NCBI GenBank assembly: GCA_030761205.1
Contig: JAULJL010000040.1
Location: 12,966,603 to 13,030,602, forward strand
Reading direction: 5' to 3'
DNA: 64,000 nt
From: Fremontodendron californicum
Lineage: Eukaryota; Streptophyta; Magnoliopsida; Malvales; Malvaceae
How positions within the stretch are numbered: position 1 is the stretch's first letter; every line of letters starts with the position of its first letter. The notes under the pieces were generated by a model. The model had not been told where the DNA came from. It ran no database searches and worked only from the letters and a program-made list of their open reading frames with translations. The translations under genes were made by a program, and so were the position numbers. Of the stretch, positions 54,225 to 64,000 are shown piece by piece.

Positions 54225-55330
54225 ATTACTGGAAGATTGAGATGGAGTGTCAAGAAAACTAGAGTTTAAACTTTACATTTTTTTAAATAAATACTCTTTC
54301 AACGACCACACGGTTATTGGCATAGTTTGAGTATATATATATTTTTTTTAATAAAAGAGATTGAAATCTAATAATATATAAAATAAAGAGAATTGCAAAG
54401 AAATCAAATTCCAACCGTACGAAAATTCATCTAATAAAAAAGTTATTGCGTCAAAACTAATTTTACACATAATTTTTTAATAATATTTTCAAATAGTGTT
54501 AAAAATAGTAAAAACAACACTTTGATAACATTTTACATATTGCTGTTATATATTATTATGCTAATAATTATAGCATTTTAAAATTTTTTAGAAGTATTTG
54601 ACATGTGTTGTTATATATGTTATCATATAAAAATGATTTTGGTACCACTTATAATTGATATCATTGAGATCTTTTGCAGCAATTGAAAAATACATGCAAA
54701 AGGTTTTGAAAAGCTGTTATAAAGTAGAAATAGCAATATTTTGATAAGTGTTATTATACATATATCTTTTTTTAGTTTTCACAACACTTTATAAATACTG
54801 TTATATGTCAAATTTGACGTAGTGAGTGAATGAATTATTTAAGCTAAATTTCAAGTTCGTAATGAGTGTTCTTTATTAAATATAAAAGGTTCCTTTGAAA
54901 ATCAATTCACGCTCCATAAAAAACGAAAAAAAAAATGTTAATGGTGCTTATTGATATAAATTAAAGTGTTATTTATAGAAATTTTTGTATATTTAATGTA
55001 TTATTTTCTTTTGCATTTGATGAAAACTTTATTACTAGAAGATTAAGATGGAGTGTCAAGAAAATCTAGAGTTTAAATTTTATATTTTTTTATTTTAATA
55101 TAAAAGTTTAGTACTTTTTGTGCCTTTCAACGAACACACGAAGATTCCTTTGAAAATCAATTGGCGCTCCATAAAAAACGAAAAACTTTTTTTTTTTTGA
55201 AAAATGTTAATGGTGCTTATTGTTATAAATTAAAGTGTTATTTACAGAAATTTTTTTATATTTAATGTATTATTTTCTTCTGCATTTGATGAAATTAATA
55301 CGATTAAATGAAAAAAAAAAATCTAAAATA
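54225..55330. repeat. Direct duplication of about 255-bp units
   Basis: About 54885-55030 and 55140-55290 share TCCTTTGAAAATCAATT, CGCTCCATAAAAAACGAAAA, AATGTTAATGGTGCTTATTG and TAAAGTGTTATTTA. The piece between them (AAGATTAAGATGGAGTGTCA) is matched again at 54230. This is local tandem growth of a non-coding sequence. Confidence 0.7.
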
Positions 55331-55623
55331 ATACTTCAATTAATCTTAAAAAGTGTTTATAGACATACTTTTTTTTTTTTACCAATTAATTAAAGAAACA
55401 AAATAAAATCGGGCATGAAATATTGTTTGAAACAAACTATATATATCCTCAAACAAAACTTATACTATGATTTATTTATTTTAATGGTAATTAATCTATT
55501 ACATGAAGGCACTCTGTCTTTGCAATATCATGCAAAGAAGATCAATTATATCAATCAAAACCCGAAATTATTAGAAGATAAGAAATATCTTGGACAGGTC
55601 CTGCCAATTAATTTGAGCAAACT

Positions 55624-57360
55624 TTAAGAGGTGGCCGTCAACGTGTTCCCAATGTCGATCACAAATCGGTACTTAACATCGGCTTTGAGAAGGCGGTCCA
55701 TGGCAGTGTTCACATAATCTATAGCTATAACTTCAATGTCTGGTTTTATGCTGTGTTTAGCTGCGAAATCAATCATCTCTTGAGTCTCCTTCATCCCTCC
55801 AATGCCGCTTCCTCCTACTACCTTCCTCCCTGCCAGACCCATAATTTTAACGTCAAAATTATATCAATCTTTGAAGATATTTAGGAGTATATATAAAAGA
55901 AAGCATTACTACCCCAATTTAGGATATCTATGGAGAATTCGATATCTCATCTCACTCTAATGAAACATATTAGGAATTTAAATAAACGTGATATTATGGT
56001 CGTTATTTTGCGATTTTAACTTTTTGATATTTACCGCAATTGATTGTGATAACATTGGTTAAGTCTGCAACCGCAAATGAGTCCGGAGATGGCAATTTAA
56101 ATCCATGATATTAACAATAGCTTCTTAATTACCTTGGAGCAAAGGAAAGGCTGGTAATTCAAGTGGTTTCTCTGGAGCACCAACAAGAACAAGCTTCCCA
56201 TGAGTCTTCAACAGCCCAAGCAAAGGCAGCAGAGGGTGTTGAGCAGATACTGTATCGATGATTCCATCCAATGTGCCAATGCCAGCCTAAACACAGTAAA
56301 CATATATGTAATGAATTTAGAAATCCCCTCATTAATAAATTATTGGAAGAAAAAAAAACAAAAAAAGGGTTTTCGAAACTAAACCTGAAGCTGATCTTGG
56401 TCTCGGCTGTCCAAAAATGAATCAGCACCAAGATTTTCCAATGCTTCCTTCTTCTTATTTGGGGAGGTGCTGATCACTGTAACTTTAGCCCCCATAGCCT
56501 TAGCAAATTTCACTGCCAAATGGCCTAGCCCTCCTAGTCCAACAACACCTACATGCAAACCAGGCTTATTAAGTTCATAATATCTCAATGGACTATACAC
56601 TGTGATTCCAGCGCAAAGAAGAGGGGCGGCGGCATCAAGAGGCACATTGTCAGGAATGCGGACGATAAAGTGCTCATCAGCAACCATAATGTCGGAGTAA
56701 CCTCCGTATGTAATAGTTCCATCATAGTACTTTGCCCCATAGGTAAATATCATTTTCGGGCAGTAGTTCTCGAGATTGTTGCTGCAGTTATCGCAGGAAT
56801 GGCACGATCCAACCATGCAGCCGACTCCAACTCTGTTTCCAACTTTGAACTTTTGTACCTTACTTCCTACCTCTGTCACTTCACCAACAATCTCATGCCT
56901 GCATTTCGAAACGAATAGTTCAAATCTAATCTATATATTGTTCAGGTTCATCAAAGTTATATATATATATATATTGTTTATAATAACTAAGATCACACAA
57001 TAGAAAGATGAATTAATGGAGAGAAATACCCAGGGACAAGAGGGTAGATGGAATTGCCCCAATCATTCTTGATCATATGAAGATCAGAATGGCATATCCC
57101 ACAATAAAGCACCTTGAAAGCCACATCTTTTTCTCCTGTTGCCCTACGAATCCACATCATTTTCATCAAACAAAACAATTCAAACAACAACAACAACAAA
57201 TAAAGACCCTTGGAAGAAGAAGAAGAGCAGCATAGATTAAAAAATAGAAAATTAATGAAAACCTTCTGGAAAATTTGAAGGGAGAGAGAACACCAGAAGT
57301 GTCTCTGGCTGCCCATCCAAAAGCCTTGTTTGGGTGCACTTCTTCTGGCAATCTCGTCAT
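55624..57360 (-). CDS. Cinnamyl-alcohol/mannitol dehydrogenase-like (zinc-dependent MDR), 5 exons
   Basis: Exons in transcript order: 57360-57263, 57143-57030, 56898-56385, 56286-56133, 55829-55624. All are GT-AG and in frame (1086 nt, 361 residues), the usual CAD length. It should catalyse NADPH-dependent aldehyde/alcohol interconversion, such as hydroxycinnamaldehydes to monolignols; family members are often named probable mannitol dehydrogenase. Visible residues: catalytic zinc ligands Cys50 (GICHSDLH), His72-Glu73 (GHE) and Cys166 (LLCAG); structural-zinc cysteines 103, 106, 109 and 117; Rossmann GLGGLG at 191-196; and Ser214/Thr215 after the second beta strand, fitting NADP rather than NAD. 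It looks intact and is probably cytosolic. Whether it is a lignin CAD or a stress-related paralogue cannot be decided here. Confidence 0.94.
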
Positions 57361-57465
57361 CGTTGATGTGTAAACTGTTTTGTCTCTTCAAGTTACAAAG
57401 CAAAGCAAATGGTGTTAAAAGATGATACGTAAATGTATTTTGTAGTATGGAGAAGGAAGTTAACT

Positions 57466-57473
57466 TATTTATA
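57466..57473 (-). promoter_or_regulatory. TATA box of the CAD-like gene
   Basis: TATAAATA on the minus strand lies about 105 bases upstream of the start codon. This implies a leader of roughly 70-80 bases. It is the only good TATA match in the upstream 200 bases. Confidence 0.65.
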
Positions 57474-57625
57474 GCTGGGATTTGGCGGGATATGCTGACG
57501 TACTGGGTGAGCTAAATAAGTATTTACCGAATATAAAATGGAAACCGTTTGTCAAAGAAAAGTCAGTTCACCGTTTCTACCAAGAGTTCGATATCTGCCA
57601 ACAAAATGTAGTGTTTATATTTGAT

Positions 57626-58172
57626 GCATATTTAGATAGTCATTGTATTATGATTAAAAATGTATTTTAGTTTTTATATTATAAAAATGAGTAATTTAAT
57701 TTTTGTATGTTTAAATTAGTGTAAAAAAGTAAAATTGGTAACAGTATTAATTAAAAATCGTCTAAATGCTGACGTGAACATGTGAAACTGACAGAATAGA
57801 TGACTTTGAAAAAAAATATAACGTGTTAAATTTTTTTGTTCAGATGGAATTTAGAAACTAACAGAATAGATCACTTCGAAAAAAAATGATGACATGCTTT
57901 TACGGGTAAGGGAAAGATTTGGATAAAAAAAAATTATGTTTTTCTAAATTTCACTTGAGTAAAAAATTTGACATGTTATCATTTTTTTTCCAAATCATTT
58001 TTTTGTTAGTTTCACATGTCCATGTCATCATTCAGACGGTGTCTCATTAACATTATTACCAATTTTACTTCTTTGCACCAATTTTAAACGTACAATGATT
58101 AAATTACTCACTTTTATAGTATAGAAACTAAAATGCACTTTTAACTATAGTATAATGACTGTTTAAGTACTT
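57626..58172. mobile_element. Mutator-like foldback MITE upstream of the CAD-like gene
   Basis: Long inverted arms share TATAAAAGTGAGTAATTTAAT, GTAAAATTGGTAA and GCTGACGTG motifs with the 29526-29920 element. The left arm starts near GATAGTCATTGTATTA and the right arm ends near GACTGTTTAAGTAC. It is more diverged and longer than the copy in the kinase gene. No duplication could be fixed. Confidence 0.65.
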
Positions 58173-59159
58173 TAACCATTGCCGCTTGTTAATATATAAA
58201 TCTATACACTATCATGTCATTAATAAATAAATATAAAATTTTAAAACTACTTAAAAATAAGATTTTATATTTGATACACTGACAGTGTATATATCTATAC
58301 AGTGTCAGTGAACCAGATGATGCCACATCACTACAAATTTTAAAAAATAAATATAGATAATTTATTTTTAATGAGATGATATCATTTGATTCACTAATAG
58401 TGTATAATTCAGTGCATCAAATATAAATCATAAAAATAAATACAAATAACTATACATTATAATAGGTGGTATCATGTGGTTTACTGTCAGTGTATAAATA
58501 TATATATTGACAGTACATAAAATATAAATCCTAAAATGTAAATCATCTAATAGAAATATTGACTAATTGCTAACATAACTACGATTCATTTATTTTAAAA
58601 CTAATTTAATTTTATATGTTTTCGTAATTTTTTACAATTTATATTCACTTAATTCGATCATTGTATTTCATGCTCTATTCAAGAAGATTGTGCACATCCA
58701 ATTTTAAGTAAATTAAAATGATCTAAATTTTTATTTGATATAAAAAAAATTTCAACCATTAAATATAGATAAAAAGACGATATTCTTGACCGACATAATA
58801 TAGTTATTGAATCGATTCGAAATTTTACGTGCATAACAAGTGCGATTATATTACTAAATTCAGCAATTGATTTGTTAAAATATCAATCATACACAAAATT
58901 ATAAAAATGTGTAAAACTAATTAACTTTAAACTAATATAAATTAATCCCTCCTTTAATTACAAGTAATTAATGAAATAGAAATTGTAACTGGTAAAATTG
59001 GTAAATATGCAATTACTTTTATGATCCGGTCTAAATCTATACTAATTATAAAAGTTATCCCCTAGATAATGAGAATGCTCAACTGGGCATTTTAAGTCAT
59101 TGCTTAGGGGACAACTAAGCATAGGTAATAAAATAGTTGGGGGTTATTTTGGGTATTTT
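58173..59159. repeat. Cluster of CTGTCAGTG-motif MITE pieces and AT-rich DNA
   Basis: About 58200-58530 has several inverted and direct copies of TTGATACACTGACAGTGTATA-like motifs, related to the MITE at 22429. They are arranged as at least two overlapping hairpins. The rest to 59159 is AT-rich with nothing recognised. Confidence 0.5.
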
Positions 59160-60600
59160 TAATTTTTTTTAATGAAGAAGGAAAGAAAAAAAAAAGAAAT
59201 AGAAAAAAAAGGAAAAAAAAAGAAAAAGAAATGATGGAGAAAAAATTGTGTTCATGTCATTTTTGTATTCGTGTTATTTTTGTGTGTGTTCGTGTCATAT
59301 TATAAATTTATATAATTTTTACACGTTAATAATTCGTTTTATACAGATTTGACAAGTTCGTGCATTCGCTTCGTGTTATTTTTTCATGTGTTCAAAATAT
59401 TATAAATTTATATAATTTTTGCACGTTAATAATTCATTTAATGTAGATTTTGACACTTTCGGATATTCGTGTCGTGTTCACGTTATTTTTCGTGTTGTGT
59501 TCGTGTTATTTTTTCATGTGTTCAAAGTACTATAAATTTATATAAATTTTTACATATTAATAATTCGTTTTATGTAGATTTTGACACGTTCGTGTTTTTG
59601 TGTTGTGTTCATGCTATTTTCGTGTCATTTCGTATTTTAATTATTTTTCCATTTGTTCGTGTCGTGTTTCAATTCATCCAAATATTTTGCATAGACTGTC
59701 ATGGTGATTCAATTTAGAGAAAATTTTGTGTGTTTGTCTCATGTCTCAATTCATCACATATTTTGCATAATTTATCATAATGATTCAATTTAGAACAAAT
59801 TGTATGTTCGTAACATGTTCGTGTTATTTTGTCATGTGTTTAAAATATTATAAATTTATATAAATTTTTACACGTTAATAATTCGTTTTATGTAGATTTT
59901 GATACGTTCGTGTATTTGTGTCGTATTCATGTTTATTTTTCGTGTTGTATTTTAATTATTTTTACCATGTTGTGTTCGTGTCGTATAATCATATTATGTC
60001 CGAAATTGCCAAGTCTAATTGACATTATTCAAATAACTTCCAATTTGTGTCGCGTGTCGTCACGTTCGTGTTGTTTTTCATGTTATAATCGTAGTCAAGG
60101 TATTATATATTTATATAAATTTTGACACGTTAATAATTCGTTTTATATAGATTTTGACACGTTCGTGTATTTGTGTCGTGTTCATGTTATTTTTCGTGTC
60201 GTATTTTAATTATTTTTACCATGTTGTGTTCGTGTCTTATAATCATGTTATATCCGAAATTACCAAGTCTAATTGACATTATTCAACTAACTCCCAATTT
60301 TGTGTCGCGTGTCATTATGTTTGTTTTGTTTTTCATGTCATAATCGTATTCAAAATTCAAGGTATTATATATTTATATAAAATTTGACACGTTAATAATT
60401 CATTTTATGTAGATTTTGACACGTTCGTGTATTTGTGTCGTGTTCATGTTAATTTTCATGTCATGTCGTGTTTTAATTATTTTTCTCATCTTATGTTCAT
60501 ATCGTATAATTATGTTGTGTCTGAAATTGTCGGATCTAATTAATCATATTCAAATAACTCTCAATTTTATACTAGGTGTCATATAAAGATAAGAGTTATT
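59160..60600. repeat. Tandem array derived from a hAT-type end (GACACGTTCGTG repeats)
   Basis: TTTGACACGTTCGTGTAT, TTATATAAATTTT.ACACGTTAATAATTCGTTTTA and TTTTAATTATTTTT.CCAT recur in the same order. A terminal motif CCGAAATTGCCAAGTCTA occurs at 60000, at 60253 (TACCAAGTCTA) and, decayed, at 60521, giving a unit of about 253-268 bp. The complement of that motif resembles the start of the repeat at 11929. It begins after a purine-rich run at about 59170-59240. No coding content is seen. Confidence 0.75.
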
Positions 60601-60689
60601 GTTTTTCTAAATTATATTTACTCATCGTGCTTTTTTACTTTCAAATTTATTACAAATTATCAATTCAAATCTGAAAACATGCCCGCAGC

Positions 60690-60916
60690 TAGACCTGCTC
60701 ATGGGCTGGGCAGTCTGCTCGGCCCAGATCACTGTTTAAATAATAAAAAATAAAATTTTAATTAAATTTAATTATAAAAATATATTAATATTAATATATA
60801 TTTTTTATTTTTTAATATTAAATAAACAGTGAAACAAGCCAACGAGCCGGGTTGGGCTCAGCTTTAATAAGGTTGAAAAAAAATTCGGATTACGATTCGG
60901 CTCATTAACAAATCTA
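60690..60916. mobile_element. TAGACCTGCTCATGGG-family hAT MITE, copy 8
   Basis: The left end is TAGACCTGCTCATGGG and the right end, inverted, is TAGATTTGTTAATGAGCC. The flanking 8-mers CCCGCAGC (60682-60689) and CCCACAAC (60917-60924) match at 6 of 8. The arms are GC-rich and the centre AT-rich. Confidence 0.82.
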
Positions 60917-61734
60917 CCCACAACGAAGCGTGAGCATTTTTCTAGTAGACATAAAAAATGACAAACATTGCCTTATCTTCAAATTGCCTTATGTTTCCCC
61001 GAATTACATGGCTCGAAAGCATCATTCTTGCTTATCGAGATCGTTTATTCAAAATTTTCCTTTGCTTCAGGTATATGATTTCTCTTCTTTTGGTACTCAT
61101 TGTTTGTTTGAAGTTTTAGGGCTTAGCTGAATTTCGATTATATCGATTGAAACACTTGAATTAGAAAATTGTATATGTTTTTAAGGTTATCGTATTAAGA
61201 AAGTTATAATTTTTAATGCATTCAAATTATCAAATTAATTATTGTATTTAATATAAAGTATAATTATAAATAATAACTTAACTAACCTTAATATATGCCC
61301 TTACTATACTCTACTATACTCGTTAGTGAAATCCTAAAGATATGTATCTTCACTTAATGTATATTAAAGATACAATAAATAGACAATTAACTAACTTTAA
61401 ATAGTATGACATTTATTAACAAAATCCAATCAGAATATATTAGCACTAATAAAAATGATAATATAGAAAGATGTTAATTTGCATTAATCTTTTGCCCATT
61501 TTTAAATTTAATGATAAAAATAGTACATTAAATAAAAAAACCAAATCATTTTCATAAATATTATCTTAACTATTTTTTTACTCAAATTATTTGCCCTATC
61601 AATTTTGTTTCAAATATTTCTACTTTTTAAAACATCATATATAGTTATTAGATAAATTTAAATGTGAGATATATATTACAATTAAGTCAATATATTTTTT
61701 ACGGTTCTCAAAACCTAAATATTAAATAATAATA
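60917..61734. other. Intergenic DNA with a MITE remnant
   Basis: About 61170-61440 carries TTAACGAATG-family-like motifs. About 60930-61130 has an open frame with no recognisable family. Otherwise AT-rich. Confidence 0.4.
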
Positions 61735-62265
61735 ATAAGATAAATATTAATTAGTGTCGGAGGTACTGGTTAAGATCGTATTTATAGAAAAAGTCATAAT
61801 TATTACATTACTTTTCCTTGAATTCAGTAAAAAATATGTATTAAATATAAAAAAATTTAAAATGATAATTAAATAATATTTAATTTATATGTTTATTGAG
61901 ACCTGGACCTAATAATAATAGAGAAATATTAACCAGTGTCTAATGGTACTTTTTAGGGTAATATATAGAAAGAAAAGTGTAATTAATGACTTACTTTTTT
62001 TTTTTGAATTCAGTAAAAGTATTGTATTATTTGCAAAACTTTTTACCAAAATGGTAAATAAATAATCCTTAATTGGTGTCTATAAGTACCGGGAGCAGAC
62101 CATAATAATAAGGGAAATTTCAACTAGTGCCTAGTGACACTGGTTAAGGTGATATTAAACGAAAGAAACATACGATTAATGAATTCATTAAAAGTAATGT
62201 ATTAAATGCAAAAACGTGATATTAAATGCAATTAATGACGAAATTCCATTGGTAAGAACATATTT
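61735..62265. repeat. Three side-by-side copies of the TAACCAGTG MITE family
   Basis: Units at about 61735-61905, 61915-62095 and 62105-62260 each start near AATATTAACCAGTGTC or a variant and contain TTGAATTCAGTAAAA.TATTGTATTA. The first two end near TTAATTGGTGTCTAT-type sequence. The third is shortened. Relatives lie at 36045 and 38070. Confidence 0.65.
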
Positions 62266-62269
62266 CTGA

Positions 62270-63610
62270 AAGAGATTACAATTGATAATAGGTGGAGATG
62301 TCGAACTTAAATATAAAACCACTACAACAAATTTGCGTATTAGTGGTGCCTAAAATAATGTCATAGAAAGTTCTATTTACATTACCATTTGTATTTTGTG
62401 ACGAAAAAATTGATGTCACGGCGTTCGTCATGCTAGCGTCGTTAAAGGCCAACGATGACGATTTCCTATTATCGTCACGTATTATTGACAATATGATGAC
62501 AGCAATTCATAACGTCACCTCATAGTCAGTATTTTGTGACAGCTAATTTCATCACCAAATTATATACGAATGTGTCATTGATTATCAGAATCGTCACTAA
62601 TAATGAAATGAAGTTCAACATATTAGTGACGAAAGCGACATCGTCACATCGTTAATGAGATAATTATCGTCACCTAATATGATAAAATAGTATCATGAAA
62701 TGTTCATTTAGTGTCAATTTGGAATCGTCACTAAAGTTACGTATTATCGACAATAAGGTGACAATAATGCTTAACGTCACCTTATAATCACTATTATGTG
62801 ACAGCTAGTCTCGTTACCTATTATATATAAATGTGTCATTAATTATCAGAATCATCACCAACAATGAAATGAACTTCAACATATTAGTGACGAAAGCGAC
62901 ATTGTCACATTGTTAATGACATAATTATCGTAACCTAATATGATAAAATAACGTCATAAAATAATCGATAAACATTTGAATTGGTTCTCAAATGTAATAC
63001 TTTTTTAAAGTATATTCAAAATATTATATAAATAATATGTTTACAATGTAGTAAAAGTATAACAATCCAAGTTATCGACCTAAAAACTTAGATAATGTAT
63101 ATATCCTGATAGCATAATAAACTTCGATGTTTGAAACAAAAAGTAACATGACTAGGATATAGCTAGTACAATAGCTTGTTTGAAGCTCTCAATCCAAATT
63201 TTGTGTATCACTTGAAGCTGCAATAAATGATTGCGTTCGTCACGTTTGACTTATTTTTCGTGACGAAAGTTAATGCGTCACTTAGAAAATTCGTCACTAA
63301 TTGACAGATTTGTTGTAGTGAACCACAGGAAACTCAAGATTTAACAGATGTAGGATAACATCACTTAACACTCTCCTCACGTGTTGCTCAACAAGGGCTA
63401 CACGTGGACAACATATATATGGGGTTAGACAGGAAGAACAGAACAGAACATACCATGTTAAACATCCAACCTAAAATCAATTGGCAATAGATAAAAAGAC
63501 TCAACTTGAATATAAGACCACAACAAACTCAAAATTTAATAGATACGGGATAACACCACTTAAAATCTTATTGTAGCTTATCTCTTATTTAAGCCCTTTT
63601 TTATCTATGA
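62270..63610 (-). repeat. LTR-like repeat, partly duplicated, hit by the CACTA element
   Basis: Read on the minus strand, 63371 begins TGTTAAGTGATGTTATCC, an LTR-like start. A second partial unit (about 63475-63570) repeats the sequence around the CACTA insertion site (62270-62319 joined to 63324-63371). Motifs such as CACGTGTAGCCC and TTTTAGGTTGGATG also occur, diverged, in intron 2 of the RBK-like gene. No internal coding part is seen. Confidence 0.55.
62320..63320. mobile_element. Non-autonomous CACTA (En/Spm) element, 1001 bp
   Basis: The inverted ends are CACTACAACAAAT and ATTTGTTGTAGTG. A perfect 3-bp duplication AAC (62317-62319 and 63321-63323) is diagnostic of CACTA transposons. The interior is full of GTGACGA/TCGTCAC motifs, typical subterminal sites. 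A segment of about 280 bp is duplicated in direct order (about 62440-62690 and 62735-62945). No transposase is encoded. Confidence 0.95.
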
Positions 63611-64000
63611 CTATGAACTAATTCTCATTATCCAACTTGAAATGTGTATGACTCAGGTTAGGATCAATATTCCTGTTCCTATTCTTATTCCGATCCATTT
63701 TTCCTATTTTATGGACAAAATGCCTCTTTTGGTGGAGTTCTTAATTTTGTGGTCAGAGCTTCTCTTTCCTTCCTCCTTATTATTGTTAGTTCACCCATAT
63801 TCTTGAATGTGATTCTATCTTTTTTTCTTCTCCTATTTATGAATTGCAGGAAAGTAAGGCATGCACTTTTATTACACCCAGATCAAAATGATGGCACTGT
63901 TATTAATAAAGAAAGGAGATAAGATATTTGGATGCTGACTTTGAGGGGTGAGAAACATTTTCTTTAAGGCTTTATAATGCCTTCAGGATACAATAAAGTC
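63611..64000 (+). other. Window end; possible exon after a splice acceptor
   Basis: After a pyrimidine-rich stretch and TGCAG at about 63845-63850 the plus strand reads RKVRHALLLHPDQNDGT before a stop. The HPD tripeptide followed by N resembles the J-domain loop of DnaJ-like proteins. The open stretch is too short to be sure, and the window ends soon after. Confidence 0.2.

Noticed and set aside
59170..59240. CRISPR-like or regulatory array suggested by the repeats near 59-60 kb
   Set aside because: This is eukaryotic DNA. The units are long, degenerate and end in a transposon terminus, with no spacer structure.

Overview
The window is nuclear DNA of a flowering plant. It is AT-rich, its genes have GT-AG introns, and every recognisable product has a plant-type counterpart. 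Gene content points to a eudicot, probably a rosid; a Malvaceae-like source is my guess and is not proven by anything here. There are five real protein-coding genes and two tRNA genes. Almost everything else is transposable-element sequence, mostly short non-autonomous DNA transposons (MITEs).

Layout. 0.8-6.5 kb (+): ten-exon NAT11-type nucleobase-ascorbate transporter, with a SINE in its eighth intron. 7.4-12.4 kb (-): eight-exon U-box protein with USP, coiled-coil, kinase-like and U-box parts; the kinase part looks catalytically dead and the introns are full of MITEs. 12.4-26 kb: gene-poor, with hAT-type MITEs, a SINE, a degraded nuclear copy of plastid rps2, tRNA-Ala(CGC), and a 1.5-kb inverted repeat made of two opposed hAT transposase relics. 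26.1-26.8 kb (-): intronless membrane-anchored TPR protein. 27.1-28 kb: LINE reverse-transcriptase relic. 28.3-32.4 kb (-): receptor-like cytoplasmic kinase of the RBK (ROP-binding kinase) group with a 13-nt first coding exon and nested MITEs in its introns. 33-40 kb: MITE-rich intergenic DNA. 40.0-47.4 kb: a four-layer transposon nest, namely a small hAT MITE split by a Copia retrotransposon, which carries a 1.87-kb hAT element, which carries another MITE. 47.4-55.6 kb: intergenic, with a 195-bp tandem duplication, tRNA-Arg(CCT) and a coding-like relic split by a MITE. 55.6-57.4 kb (-): five-exon cinnamyl-alcohol/mannitol dehydrogenase. 57.4-64 kb: MITEs, a hAT-end-derived tandem array, a 1.0-kb CACTA element and an LTR-like repeat.

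The host genes share no pathway and are ordinary dispersed genes (transport, ubiquitin ligase, TPR adaptor, kinase, dehydrogenase). The interest lies in the transposon biology: many target-site duplications can be read directly, so insertion order can be worked out, and in two genes MITEs sit within a dozen bases of splice sites. All exon structures were built by eye from splice sites, frame continuity and remembered family sequences; no search was run.
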